A stretch of 64,000 nt of DNA from Streptomyces sp. NBC_01317. GTDB taxonomy: Bacteria > Actinomycetota > Actinomycetes > Streptomycetales > Streptomycetaceae. Shown piece by piece: positions 43,113 to 51,392 of this stretch. The notes under the pieces are model-generated. The model was not told the origin of the DNA, did no database searches, and saw nothing but the letters and a program-made list of their open reading frames with translations. The stretch spans positions 868,001 through 932,000 of the forward strand of contig NZ_CP108393.1 in assembly GCF_035961655.1 (NCBI RefSeq), read 5' to 3'. Each line of letters starts with the position of its first letter. The first letter of the stretch is position 1. A program made the translations under genes and the position numbers.

Positions 43113-43886
43113 TCACAGATAGGCCTCCAGGGCGTCGCGGAGCCGGCGCAGCAGAGCGATGTCGGGGTCGGAGTTGACCGCGGAGACGGTGGCGACCCAG
43201 GAGGGGACGGGCGCTGGGGCGATCTCCGTCCCGTCCGGCGGGGTCTCGACCAGTCCGGCGGCGGCCAGCCTGCGGATGTCGAGCAGGGTGTGGAACGCCG
43301 GGCGGCCGAGGCTCCAGGCGATGCTCACCGGTGTACGCGCCCCGTCGGCCAGCTCCAGCAGCGCGCCCTGCCGCCGGGTGACGGCCTGCCCGGCCGCCGG
43401 GGCGCGCGCGACGACCGGCGCGGTGTCGACGGCCGCGTACGGCCAGACGTGGTCCAGCAGCCGCCGACGGCGGAGGGTCTCCCGCTGGACGGCGTCGGCG
43501 GAGACCGGCCGTACGGGACCGAACCAGTGCGCCACGCCGTAGCGGAAGCGGGTCGGACCGCTGCCGGGAGCCAGGGCGAAGAACGCCGCGTCGAAAAGCG
43601 CCCCGAGGTGGCAGATCTCCAGCTCACCGTCGCCCAGATACCCGCTCTCCACGAGGAACCGGCCTACGGCGCCCCGGCTTCCGGCGTGTTCGATGGCCTT
43701 CTCCCACGCCTCGTACGGCAGCCGGCCGCCGGCCGTGAGCATGACCTCGACACCAGGGGCGGCGGGGCTCTCGGCGTGCACGATGCGGCCGTCGGCGAGG
43801 TAGAGCGTGCCCTGGTCTCGTAAGAGGGCGCCGGTGGCCCGCTCCCCCGCGAGCCGGACGAGCATGGGCGACACGGCGGCGGTCAT
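43113..43886 (-). CDS. DUF4388-like protein (cluster gene 2)
   Basis: 257 residues. N-terminal DUF4388-like module (LAGERATGALLRDQGTLYLADGR IVHAE, split here for length, about 10-40), a middle helical region and a C-terminal winged-helix-like part (GARTPVSIAWSLGRPAFHTL, about 185-205). DUF4388 modules occur in bacterial signalling proteins together with roadblock domains. Its ATG overlaps the stop of gene 1 (ATGA), so these two are coupled. Cellular role unknown. Confidence 0.65.
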   Translation of the reverse strand: MTAAVSPMLVRLAGERATGALLRDQGTLYLADGRIVHAESPAAPGVEVMLTAGGRLPYEAWEKAIEHAGSRGAVGRFLVESGYLGDGELEICHLGALFDAAFFALAPGSGPTRFRYGVAHWFGPVRPVSADAVQRETLRRRRLLDHVWPYAAVDTAPVVARAPAAGQAVTRRQGALLELADGARTPVSIAWSLGRPAFHTLLDIRRLAAAGLVETPPDGTEIAPAPVPSWVATVSAVNSDPDIALLRRLRDALEAYL

Positions 43887-44362
43887 GCCAGCACCAGCCG
43901 GGCGGCGAGCTGCCGCAGCCGTAATCGGGCGAGCGCGAGGTTGCCGGTGTCGCGGTCGAGCCACAGATGCAGGAACACACTGCTGTCGAAGGTCGTCTCG
44001 ACAAAACACAGGATGTGGTACCCGGTACGGGTGGTGAGGATGAGGTCCTCGACGGGCGGCCCGTCGGGGGTGTCACCCGGCGCCGGGCCGGCCCCGTTGT
44101 CCGCCGGAGACCTCTTGGGCGCCGGGGGCCCGTCGTCCGCCCGGCCCGCGACGCCTCCGCCGGGCGCGTCGGGCGCGAAGGCCGGATACTCGGCCGCCGC
44201 CCTGGCCAACTCGGCCGTCTCCGCCGCCGTGGCCTCGTGGTCGCCGTTCGGTGACTCCCCCGCCGTACCGAGCGCGAGTCCGCTCGTCCAGTCGACCACG
44301 GCCGCCCCGCGCGCTCCCGGCAGGTTCATGGCCTCCTGGAGGCATGCGTCGATTCCGGGCAC
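43883..44362 (-). CDS. Roadblock/LC7-domain protein (cluster gene 1)
   Basis: 159 residues from GTG 44362, chosen because GGGGAGGG precedes it and the family sequence starts there (PGIDACLQEAMNLPGARGAA). Roadblock pattern: VVDWTSGLALG, ETAELARAAAEYPAFA, VEDLILTTRTGYHILCFVET, FLHLWLDRDTGNLALARLRL. A Gly/Pro-rich insert of about 35 residues interrupts the fold. First gene of the cluster; the promoter should be in the 334-bp gap 44363-44696. Confidence 0.75.
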   Translation of the reverse strand: MPGIDACLQEAMNLPGARGAAVVDWTSGLALGTAGESPNGDHEATAAETAELARAAAEYPAFAPDAPGGGVAGRADDGPPAPKRSPADNGAGPAPGDTPDGPPVEDLILTTRTGYHILCFVETTFDSSVFLHLWLDRDTGNLALARLRLRQLAARLVLA

Positions 44363-44696
44363 GCGGAGTCCCTCCCCAGCCTTGCGTGCAGCCGCACGTG
44401 CGTACGGCAGTGACCGTGAGATTACGTAACGTGCCGCGTCCCGTGGGGAGTTCTGGCATTTTCCTCCGGAACATGCCAACCGCCGATAGGGTCGGGGCAC
44501 GGCCTGCCCTGGCCGCCCCGGATCACCCGCCTCCCCGTGCCGGGGCGCGCCGGGGCGCGTCGGACTCAGCTGGGCGTTATGCCCCGGCATTGCCGGGTAC
44601 CAGGTCCCAGAAGCACAGACCCCGGACGGCACACGGGCCCGAACTGAGAGGCGTATGTCACCCTCTGAACCCGCGAACAGTCCCTAAGCTACGTAC
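44363..44696. other. Divergent intergenic region between the roadblock cluster and a small gene
   Basis: Contains the minus-strand ribosome site GGGGAGGG, a TTACGTAA palindrome (44422-44429) about 60 bp upstream of the roadblock start, and at the right end a leaderless-type promoter for the gene at 44697. The rest, including 44500-44640, shows no open frame that I trust. Confidence 0.5.
44663..44690 (+). promoter_or_regulatory. Predicted promoter of a leaderless small gene
   Basis: TCTGAA (44663-44668), 16 bases, TAAGCT (44685-44690). The GTG start codon begins 7 bases after the -10 box, where transcription should start, and there is no ribosome site between. Confidence 0.5.
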
Positions 44697-44975
44697 GTGG
44701 CAGACACCCTGGACGAACTGGTCGAATTGCAGCGCGCCGCCGACAAGGCACACGACCGCGCGGGAGAGTTACGCGCGGCGTTCGGGCCACCGGCGGTCGA
44801 ACCGTGGACCGAGGGACAGAGATCCACCTACGAGACGGCCTGGCGGGCGTGGCGTGACCTCGATCGCGACATCAAGGACGCGATCACGCGGTACGCGAAG
44901 CGCGAAACGCTGGACCGGGCCGCCGTCGAACGGACCGTACGGGCCCGGGTGGAGGGCCGCCCCCAGGAGGGGTAG
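44697..44975 (+). CDS. Small helical hypothetical protein
   Basis: 92 residues, charged and almost wholly helical (DELVELQRAADKAHDRAGEL, then TAWRAWRDLDRDIKDAITRY), with weak coiled-coil character. No known domain recognised. GTG start without ribosome site but directly after a -10-like TAAGCT, so leaderless translation is likely. Monocistronic: the next gene is on the other strand. Confidence 0.72.
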   Translation: MADTLDELVELQRAADKAHDRAGELRAAFGPPAVEPWTEGQRSTYETAWRAWRDLDRDIKDAITRYAKRETLDRAAVERTVRARVEGRPQEG

Positions 44976-45025
44976 CCGCTCTCGTATCGCTGGCCGGGTC
45001 AGCCGAGTCGCCGGGTCAGCCGGGT

Positions 45026-45352
45026 TCAGTAGCCGAGGGCTTTGCGCAGCTGCTGCTTGTTCATCGACGAGCGCCCGTCGATGTTCTTCTTCCTGGCCTC
45101 TTCGTACAGCTGATCCCTCGTCGGGCCCTGGGCTCCGCTGTGGGAACGTTCGCCACCGCGCTGGGAAGCGGACTTGGGGTCGCGGAGAGAGGTCTTACTG
45201 GCGGTTTTCGCCTCGCCCGAGCGAGCCCGCTCCTTGTTGACGGTCCGCGCCGCGATTTCCTCGGCCCGCTTCTCCGGGGTGCCGCGCTTCTCGGCGCCTT
45301 CCTTGATGTGCTCGTACTGGCGTTCCCGCTTACGGCTCGATCCTGCCGGCAT
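45026..45352 (-). CDS. Small basic protein with Rho-N-like C-terminal helix pair ('plasmid stabilization' type)
   Basis: 108 residues, very rich in Lys, Arg, Glu and Ser. N-terminal part RKRERQYEHIKEGAEKRG is conserved in proteins commonly labelled plasmid stabilization proteins; the C-terminal TRDQLYEEARKKNIDGRSSM with QQLRKALGY is the Rho N-terminal/SAP-like nucleic-acid-binding helix pair. Probably a nucleic-acid-binding or stress-related protein; no toxin partner is nearby, so the common label is likely misleading. GGAGGAG precedes the ATG. Confidence 0.78.
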   Translation of the reverse strand: MPAGSSRKRERQYEHIKEGAEKRGTPEKRAEEIAARTVNKERARSGEAKTASKTSLRDPKSASQRGGERSHSGAQGPTRDQLYEEARKKNIDGRSSMNKQQLRKALGY

Positions 45353-45711
45353 GACACTCTCCTCCGCGTTCCGGACTTCTCTGCGACTGCCCGGTCCTGA
45401 CTCGTTTCACGCCGTGCCCCTCGTCCCGTTGGACCGTCCGGACGAGTCTGGAACGCCTCTGGACGCGTCTGAACGCGTCTGGACGAGACACCTGCGCGGA
45501 GCCTAGGGTCGAGCCACTCGTACAGCCGAGATCACCCGAGACCGCTCAAGACCACGTGAGAGACCTCTGCCCGGTGACGGAGCCGGCGTGGGGCGCGCGT
45601 CCCCTCTCCACGCCAGCACTGGACGGTTCCAGGCGATGACCACGGGTCGGCACCTCAGGACGCCGACGACCCCGTGTGGTCCGCCCCGCCGGGCAGCGAA
45701 AGAGACGCGCC
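45353..45711. other. Intergenic region upstream of the MFS-YihY fusion
   Basis: Holds a 10-bp periodic repeat at about 45451-45490 (variants of GRACGCSTCT in four consecutive units). No clear hairpin. An in-frame GTG at 45676 could extend the downstream gene by 12 codons. Confidence 0.6.
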
Positions 45712-48024
45712 GTGTTGTCGGCGACCTATCGCAGCCTCCTCCGCACCCCCGGTGCGGCGGCCTTCTTCCTCAGCGCCACCGCCGGCCGGGTCGGCATCGC
45801 CATGACCAGCCTCGGCATCATCTGGCTGGTGCACGGCAGGACCGCCTCCTACGCCGTGGCCGGCCTGGTGACCGGCGCCTTCGCCGTCGCCGAGGCCCTG
45901 GTCGGGCCGCAACTCGCCCGGCTGATCGACCACTTCGGCCAGACCCGCGTCCTGCCGCCCGTCCTCCTCACCCACACCACCGCCGTGGGCGCCCTCCTGG
46001 CCGTGGTCGGGAACCACGGCCCACCGTGGCTGATGACGGCGGGCGGAGCGCTCGTGGGCGCCACGATCCCGCAGCTCGGCGCACTGTCGGCGGCCCGCTG
46101 GACGGCACTGCTGCACGGCGGGCGGGCCGTGGCGCTGCCCACCGCCTTCGCCCTGGAATCGCTCGGCAACGGGCTGTGCTACCTGGCAGGTCCCGCCCTG
46201 GTCACCACCGTCGGAGCGAGCTTCGGCCCGGCCCTCGGCATGGCGCTGGCCACGACCTTGGTGGTGGGCGGCGGGCTGGCCTTCGCCGCGCAGCGCCGTA
46301 CCGCACCCGCGACGGCCGGCGCCGCCGAGCGCGGGCGCGCGGGCCGCTCGCTGCTGCGGCCGGAATTCGCGGCGCAGGTCGGGGTCAACCTCACGCTGGG
46401 CCTGTACTTCGGCGCCATGCAGGTCTCAGTGACGGCCTTCGCGGTGGAGCACGGTACGGCGGACGCGGCGGCGCCGCTCTACGCGGTGTCGAACTGCGCG
46501 AGCCTGCTGGCCGGCTGGCTCTACGGGCTGCGCCGGTGGCGCGGCACACCGCGCGTACAACTGGCTTGTGTGACGGCCTGGTCGGCCCTGAGCTGTCTGC
46601 CCCTGCTCGCCGCCGACTCGGTTCCGGGGCTGGGGCTCGCGCTCGCCGTCACCGGACTGGCCGTCCCCCCGATCCTGGTGCTCTCCTCGGTGCTCACCAC
46701 CGCGTCGGTGGACCGGGCCGCTCTGACCCAGGCGTTCACCTGGCTCGGCTCGGCGAGCGCCGCGGGCGCGGCCGGTGCGGCGGCGATGTCCGGGCGGATG
46801 GTGGACGCCTACGGCGCACACGGCGGCTTCACGGTAGCCGCCGCGGCCACCTCCGTGATGGCGGTGCTCGCCGCGACCCAGGCGCGCTCCGCGAGGCATG
46901 AGTGGGGCCAGGGCGGAAAGCCGCAGGGTATGGCAGCCCTTTCACCGAAGCCGGGTCCCGAATCACTCAAGCCGGATCACGGACAGGAACGCGAGCGGGA
47001 GCGGGAGCGACCGCACGAGCGCGTCGACGCGGGCCGGGACGCGGGCGTGGGTCCGGGCGCGCAGGTGGAGGAGGAGGCGCCCGACCGGCCGACCGAGTTG
47101 CCCGCACGGTCGTGGTGGGCGGCGCTGCGCGGCACGGTACGGGAATTCAAGGAGGACGACCTGGCCGACCGGGCGGCCGCGCTGACCTACTACGGGGTCC
47201 TCGCGCTCTTTCCCGCCCTGCTGGTCCTGGTGTCCCTGCTGGGCATCGCGGGTGAGTCGGCGACCCGGGAGATCCTGGACAACCTGCGGCAGCTCGCTCC
47301 GGGCTCGGCCCGGGACGTGATCACCGACGCGGTGGAGCAGGTACGGAGCAACGGCAGCGGGGTGGGCTCGCTCCTCGCGGTGGTGGGTCTGGCGCTGGCG
47401 GTGTGGTCGGCGTCCGGTTACATCGCCGCTTTCATCCGGGCCTCCAACGCCGTCTACGACATGCCCGAGGGCCGGCCGGTGTGGAAGGTGCTGCCGCTGC
47501 GCCTGATCCTGACCGTCGTCCTGATGGTCCTGGCGTGTGCCAGCGCCCTGATCGTGGTCTTCACCGGCGGTCTCGCCCGCCAGGCGGGCACCGCTCTGGG
47601 GATCGGCGACGGCGCGTTGACGGCGTGGTCGATCGCCAAGTGGCCGGTCCTGCTCCTGCTGGTCGCGATCATGATCGGGCTGCTCTACTGGGCCGCTCCC
47701 AACGCCAAGGGCGGCGGGTTCCGGTGGGTGACCCCGGGGAGCTTCCTCGCGCTGCTGATCTGGATGATCGCGTCGGCCGGCTTCGCGTTCTACGTCGCCG
47801 ACTTCGCCTCGTACAACAAGACGTACGGGACCCTCGCCGGGGTGATCATCTTCCTGGTGTGGTTGTGGATCACCAATCTGGCGGTGCTTCTCGGGTTGGA
47901 GTTCGACTCCGAACTTGCCCGCCAGCGCGCGATCGCCGGAGGCAGTCCTCCCGACGAGGAGCCTTACGTGGCACCGCGCGACACCCGCTCGTGGACCGAC
48001 GAGGAGCGCCGCCGCATGAAGTGA
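45712..48024 (+). CDS. Fusion of an MFS transporter and a YihY/BrkB-family membrane protein
   Basis: 770 residues, one open frame. Residues about 1-400: twelve-helix MFS protein (LSATYRSLLRTPGAAAFFLS, GLVTGAFAVAEALVGPQLAR). About 400-460: hydrophilic linker with an Arg-Glu run and Pro-Thr-Glu segment. About 465-750: YihY (formerly 'RNase BN') with RAAALTYYGVLALFPALLVL, SASGYIAAFIRASNAVY and TYGTLAGVIIFLVWLWITN. These are normally separate genes; no stop codon lies between. An internal ATG at 46930 could restart YihY but has only a weak site. GTG 45712 matches the family N terminus. Together with the next two genes this is an envelope-stress-type group. Confidence 0.82.
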   Translation: MLSATYRSLLRTPGAAAFFLSATAGRVGIAMTSLGIIWLVHGRTASYAVAGLVTGAFAVAEALVGPQLARLIDHFGQTRVLPPVLLTHTTAVGALLAVVGNHGPPWLMTAGGALVGATIPQLGALSAARWTALLHGGRAVALPTAFALESLGNGLCYLAGPALVTTVGASFGPALGMALATTLVVGGGLAFAAQRRTAPATAGAAERGRAGRSLLRPEFAAQVGVNLTLGLYFGAMQVSVTAFAVEHGTADAAAPLYAVSNCASLLAGWLYGLRRWRGTPRVQLACVTAWSALSCLPLLAADSVPGLGLALAVTGLAVPPILVLSSVLTTASVDRAALTQAFTWLGSASAAGAAGAAAMSGRMVDAYGAHGGFTVAAAATSVMAVLAATQARSARHEWGQGGKPQGMAALSPKPGPESLKPDHGQERERERERPHERVDAGRDAGVGPGAQVEEEAPDRPTELPARSWWAALRGTVREFKEDDLADRAAALTYYGVLALFPALLVLVSLLGIAGESATREILDNLRQLAPGSARDVITDAVEQVRSNGSGVGSLLAVVGLALAVWSASGYIAAFIRASNAVYDMPEGRPVWKVLPLRLILTVVLMVLACASALIVVFTGGLARQAGTALGIGDGALTAWSIAKWPVLLLLVAIMIGLLYWAAPNAKGGGFRWVTPGSFLALLIWMIASAGFAFYVADFASYNKTYGTLAGVIIFLVWLWITNLAVLLGLEFDSELARQRAIAGGSPPDEEPYVAPRDTRSWTDEERRRMK

Positions 48025-48104
48025 CGGCGAACACGCCCACCCGGTTGTGAGGCGGGTTGCGGGGTAGCCGCGAGGACACGACCGTGCGAGGCAAGGAGAG
48101 GTAC

Positions 48105-48524
48105 ATGACCACAGCGGAACGGCACGCACCCTCCGGTGGCGCGGAGGACACGACATCCGTCCTGGTGACGCGCGCGACACGGCAGCTCTCGCAGCTGGTA
48201 CGCGAGGAGATGCAGCTGGCCCGGGCGGAGATGACCGAGAAGGGGAAGCGCCTCGGAGCGGGTGGCGGCCTCTTCGGCGGCGCCGGCCTGGTCGGCGTCC
48301 TGGCCGCGCAGGCCCTGGTGGTGGCGGTGATCGCCGCCCTGGCGCTGGTGCTTCCCGTGTGGGCCTCGGCCCTGGTCGTGACCGCCGGACTGGCCGCGGT
48401 CGCCGCGCTCCTGGCGGTGGCGGGGAAGAGGCAGGTCACGAAGGCCGTCCCGCCCACACCGGAACAGACCATCGACAGCGTCAAGGCCGATGTGGCCGAG
48501 ATCAAGGAGAAGGCACACCGATGA
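48105..48524 (+). CDS. Phage holin family protein (actinobacterial holin-X, DUF1469 type)
   Basis: 139 residues: N-terminal amphipathic helix (LSQLVREEMQLARAEMTEKG), then two hydrophobic segments (about 48-75 and 83-105) separated by a tight turn, and a charged C terminus. The holin name reflects topology only; these proteins sit in the envelope of actinobacteria. AAGGAG before the ATG at 48105. Its stop overlaps the next start (ATGA). Confidence 0.87.
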   Translation: MTTAERHAPSGGAEDTTSVLVTRATRQLSQLVREEMQLARAEMTEKGKRLGAGGGLFGGAGLVGVLAAQALVVAVIAALALVLPVWASALVVTAGLAAVAALLAVAGKRQVTKAVPPTPEQTIDSVKADVAEIKEKAHR

Positions 48525-49135
48525 CTCAGCGAGACAGCAACCATTCCGGCCCCACTCCCGAAGAGTTGCGCGCGCAGGTGGAGCACACGCGGGACGAGGT
48601 CGGCCGGACGATCGACGCGCTGGCGGCGAAGGCCGACGTCCAGGCCCGCGTCCAGGACCAGGCCGCCGCGATGAAGGAGCAGGCGGCGGCCGTCAAGGAC
48701 CAGGTCGCCGACAAGGCGACGGTGGCCAAGGACGAGGTGGCGGACAAGGCGGCGGTCGTGAAGGACCAGGTGACCGACAAGGCCGCGGTGGTCAAGGACC
48801 AGGTGACCGACAAGGCCGCGGTCGTGAAGGACCAGGTGGCGGACAAGGCGACACAGGTCGGCGGTCAGATCCACGACAAGACGGATCAGGCCGCGCGGCT
48901 GTTCATGGACAAGACACCGGCGCCGGTTCTCGACACGGCGGCGGGGGCCGCGGCGCGGGTACGCGACACCGCCTCGCGGGTCGGGCGCTTCGCGGCGGAC
49001 CAGACGCCCCAGCCCCTCAGCGACAGGGCGGGCCAGTTCGCAACGACGGCCCGGAACAACCGCGCACCGCTGATCGCCGCCGGCCTGGTGCTCGCCGCGT
49101 ACCTGCTGATCCGCAACGGCGGGCGGAGCAAGTGA
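48521..49135 (+). CDS. DUF3618 protein with LEA-like 11-residue repeats
   Basis: 204 residues. DUF3618 at the N terminus (PEELRAQVEHTRDEVGRTID, about 13-32), five near-identical 11-residue repeats on the pattern VKDQVxDKAxV (about 58-112) and a C-terminal membrane segment (PLIAAGLVLAAYLLIRNGG). The repeats resemble group-3 LEA/desiccation proteins and would form a long amphipathic helix along the membrane. Coupled to the holin-X gene by ATGA. Likely a structural envelope or stress protein. Confidence 0.85.
   Translation: MTQRDSNHSGPTPEELRAQVEHTRDEVGRTIDALAAKADVQARVQDQAAAMKEQAAAVKDQVADKATVAKDEVADKAAVVKDQVTDKAAVVKDQVTDKAAVVKDQVADKATQVGGQIHDKTDQAARLFMDKTPAPVLDTAAGAAARVRDTASRVGRFAADQTPQPLSDRAGQFATTARNNRAPLIAAGLVLAAYLLIRNGGRSK
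48692..48857. repeat. 33-bp coding repeats of the DUF3618 gene
   Basis: Five consecutive 33-bp units encode the 11-residue repeats; neighbouring copies share long identical stretches (for example GACAAGGCCGCGGT), so unequal exchange could change copy number without breaking the frame. Confidence 0.85.
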
Positions 49136-49567
49136 CGGTGCCCCGTCGCGTGATCCGGCGCTGACGGCCGGCGTCGGTGTCGGTATACGGATCCGGCGGG
49201 ACGAAGCACCCGGGCCCCTTCCGTACAGATCAGGAGCACTGAACCTGATCGGCGTACGGATCAGGGGTGCCGGGTGCCGTCACGTCCACGCGCCGCGAGG
49301 GCGGCCGGCCCCGGGCAGCGTGGGTGCGGGCCCATGCCCACTCCCTGCCCGCCGGTGAGCAGGTGACCTCGGCGGGGACCAGCTCTGTTTGCGCGGGCCG
49401 AAGCAGACCAGTCGACGGCCCCGGCGGCGTCAGAGTGCTGCCGAAACGTAAGCCGGCAGCCGGTCCCTGTGCCGCCGGCGGACCAGTGCGCGGTGCCGGA
49501 CCCGACCGGCAGATCACCACGTCAGGCGACGCGGACCGATCCGCACATATCCAGGGCCTCCGGCCAC

Positions 49568-49593
49568 TTCCAGCCCGTCCGGCGATTGAGGAC
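49568..49593. repeat. Copy of a common Streptomyces interspersed sequence
   Basis: The segment CCAGCCCGTCCGGCGATTGA and its flanks match, from memory, a short sequence scattered many times through intergenic regions of Streptomyces genomes, often near gene ends. Only this copy is seen in the window. Confidence 0.55.
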
Positions 49594-49596
49594 ACT

Positions 49597-49611
49597 ACGG
49601 CCGAAGGCCGT
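49597..49611. terminator. Small hairpin beside the interspersed repeat
   Basis: ACGGCC-GAA-GGCCGT, 6-bp stem with 3-base loop, 83 bp beyond the minus-strand stop of the SRPBCC gene. Weak terminator candidate. Confidence 0.35.
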
Positions 49612-49694
49612 GCCCCCGCACCCGCCCGCACCCGCCGGCCGCCGCCGAGCAACGAGCCCGCTGGGCCCGGCGACCACCACCGCGTCCGTCGTCG

Positions 49695-50165
49695 TCAGCC
49701 CTTCCGGGCAGATGCCGGCCGCTCGGACGCCTCGTACGTCTCCTCGACCACCTTCGCGAGCCGTCCGAGCATGCTGCGGTGACGAAGCTGGATCAGCGTG
49801 TCGAGGACCACGTTGTGGGCCAGGGCGCCCCAGCCCCGCAGCGGGTGTTCGTCGACGATCACCAGGGTCTGCTCGCCCCAGGGCCGTATGTCCAACGCGA
49901 TCCGCGCGGTCCCGAGGGGGCCGCTGTGCGCTTCGAGTTCGAGGATCCGCGGCGGTTCGAAGCGCCGGACGACCGTGTGTCCCTCGAACGATCGGGGGCC
50001 CAGCCGCACGGTGTAGGCGAGCGAGGCGCCGACCTCCGGCCACTGGCCCTCGGCCGGTTCGGTCTCGGAGGTCCCGACGACCCAGTCGGCGTAACGCGAC
50101 GCGTCCGACAGGACGGCCCAGACGGCGTCGGGCCTACGGGCGATGAGCTGGTGCCGAACGGCCAT
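49695..50165 (-). CDS. SRPBCC-family (polyketide cyclase/START-like) protein
   Basis: 156 residues of the helix-grip fold: RRPDAVWAVLSDASRYADWVV at the start, EVGASLAYTVRLGPRSFEGH and PRILELEAHSGPLGTARIAL strands and the long C-terminal helix (ALAHNVVLDTLIQLRHRSML). Binds a hydrophobic ligand in the cytoplasm; many are labelled polyketide cyclases, but no polyketide genes are near. AGGAG 7-8 bases before ATG at 50165. Probably monocistronic. Confidence 0.82.
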   Translation of the reverse strand: MAVRHQLIARRPDAVWAVLSDASRYADWVVGTSETEPAEGQWPEVGASLAYTVRLGPRSFEGHTVVRRFEPPRILELEAHSGPLGTARIALDIRPWGEQTLVIVDEHPLRGWGALAHNVVLDTLIQLRHRSMLGRLAKVVEETYEASERPASARKG

Positions 50166-50275
50166 GGGTACGCTCCTGCGGGTCTCGGCAGCGACGGGTG
50201 AGGGGGACCGAGTGCCCGGTTTCCCGGAACTGACACCTGCGGACGACCCACCCCGCACCGCAGGCCCTCAATCCC

Positions 50276-50641
50276 TCAGGCCCTCAGCCGCAGAAGAGCG
50301 ATCGCGCCTTCCGTGAGGGTGACGACAAGTGTCGTAGGGCCGTGGCGACGGGGGCCGGTCAGTTCCGCCTCGACGACGACGTCACCGCCGAGTGCGCTCA
50401 CGGGGTGCATCCGCGTCGGAGTGATACGGCCACCCTGGGCCAGGAACTCCCGCTCCGCCCAGGACCCGATCGCTTCCCTGCCCCGTATCTCGCGCCCCGC
50501 GTCGTTGACGATGGCGCCTTCGGCGAAACAGCCAGTCAGCCGGTCGACATCGCCGGCGTTGAGCGCCTCGATGAAGGAATGGATGAGCGAAGTAGCTGCG
50601 TCGGGCGCGTACCGGTCGGAAAGTTCGTCCACATTCGTCAT
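50276..50641 (-). CDS. SnoaL-like / NTF2-fold protein
   Basis: 121 residues with the cystatin-like cone fold of SnoaL/ketosteroid isomerase proteins: SLIHSFIEALNAGDVDRLTG, CFAEGAIVNDAGREIRGREAI and closing beta strands (VVVEAELTGPRRHGPTTLVV). Typical of small enzymes or ligand-binding proteins; active-site residues cannot be assigned. ATG at 50641 with AGGCG before it. Divergent from the methyltransferase gene 82 bp away. Confidence 0.78.
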   Translation of the reverse strand: MTNVDELSDRYAPDAATSLIHSFIEALNAGDVDRLTGCFAEGAIVNDAGREIRGREAIGSWAEREFLAQGGRITPTRMHPVSALGGDVVVEAELTGPRRHGPTTLVVTLTEGAIALLRLRA

Positions 50642-50723
50642 GGCGTTCGCCTGCCCTCGCTCACTCCTCCCATGCGAAACGTGATGGATAGCATGGTGGG
50701 GACGACGGCGAGGGAGCGCGGCC

Positions 50724-51296
50724 ATGGCAGAACGTACGGTTCCGCCTCGGGTGGTGGCCGCGGAGCGGGTCGCCTCCGAGGCGGGATTCAGGAAGAGTTG
50801 CCTCCCCGAGGTGGGCAGATTGCTCAGCGTGGCCGCCGCCGCGAAGCCTCACGGGACCGTCGCGGAGAGCGGCACCGGCTCCGGAGTGGGCACCGCCTGG
50901 CTGCACAGCGGCCTGGGGACCGGCGCGCGTCTGATCACCGTGGAGCGCGACGAGGAACTGGCCCGCCGAGCGGCCGGTCTCTTCGCGGACGACCGGCGCG
51001 TCAGCGTCCTCACCGGGGACTGGCGGCTGCTTGAGGAGCACGCCCCGTTCGACGTCTTCTTCTGCGACGGCGGGGGAAAGCGTGACGATCCGCAGAGGGT
51101 GGTCGAACTGCTCGCTCCCGGCGGCCTTCTCATCTTCGACGACTTCACCCCGTCGCCCGACTGGCCGCCTCGTTTCGACGGCGAAGTGGATGAGCTACGC
51201 CTCTTCTACCTCACGCATCCCGCCCTGGACGCCACCGGGGTGCTGACAACACCACTGAGTTCAGCGGTTGTTGCGGCACGGCGCATCCAGCCATGA
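50724..51296 (+). CDS. SAM-dependent O-methyltransferase-like protein
   Basis: 190 residues, class-I methyltransferase core: motif I VAESGTGSGVGTAWL (about 47-61), acidic loop LITVERDEELARRA, VLTGDW and FDVFFCDGGGK, then LLAPGGLLIFDDF. The sequence FDVFFCDG plus FDDF places it near the catechol-type (methyltransferase_3/24) group, but the metal ligands are incomplete. GGGAGCG upstream of ATG. Substrate unknown. Confidence 0.8.
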   Translation: MAERTVPPRVVAAERVASEAGFRKSCLPEVGRLLSVAAAAKPHGTVAESGTGSGVGTAWLHSGLGTGARLITVERDEELARRAAGLFADDRRVSVLTGDWRLLEEHAPFDVFFCDGGGKRDDPQRVVELLAPGGLLIFDDFTPSPDWPPRFDGEVDELRLFYLTHPALDATGVLTTPLSSAVVAARRIQP

Positions 51297-51392
51297 CACC
51301 TTCCCGTTCCACAGAGCGCGGCGATCCGCCCGAGATGGCAGGCTGGAGAGGCCAGATCACCACCGCTTCGAGAACCCGCAGGTGAGCCCCCC

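Larger units (their letters stand above)
49136..49694. other. Long non-coding stretch between the DUF3618 and SRPBCC genes
   Basis: Open frames here on either strand have the composition of GC-rich noise and no ribosome sites. The stretch holds the interspersed repeat at 49568-49593 and a small hairpin at 49597-49611. Confidence 0.65.

Noticed and set aside
45026..45352. 'Plasmid stabilization' label taken as a sign of a toxin-antitoxin locus or integrated plasmid
   Set aside because: No toxin gene, replication gene or integrase is near; the label is a historical name for a small basic protein family.
49230..49652. 140-codon minus-strand frame in the gap after the DUF3618 gene
   Set aside because: Runs through the interspersed repeat, has Arg/Pro/Gly-rich composition and no ribosome site.
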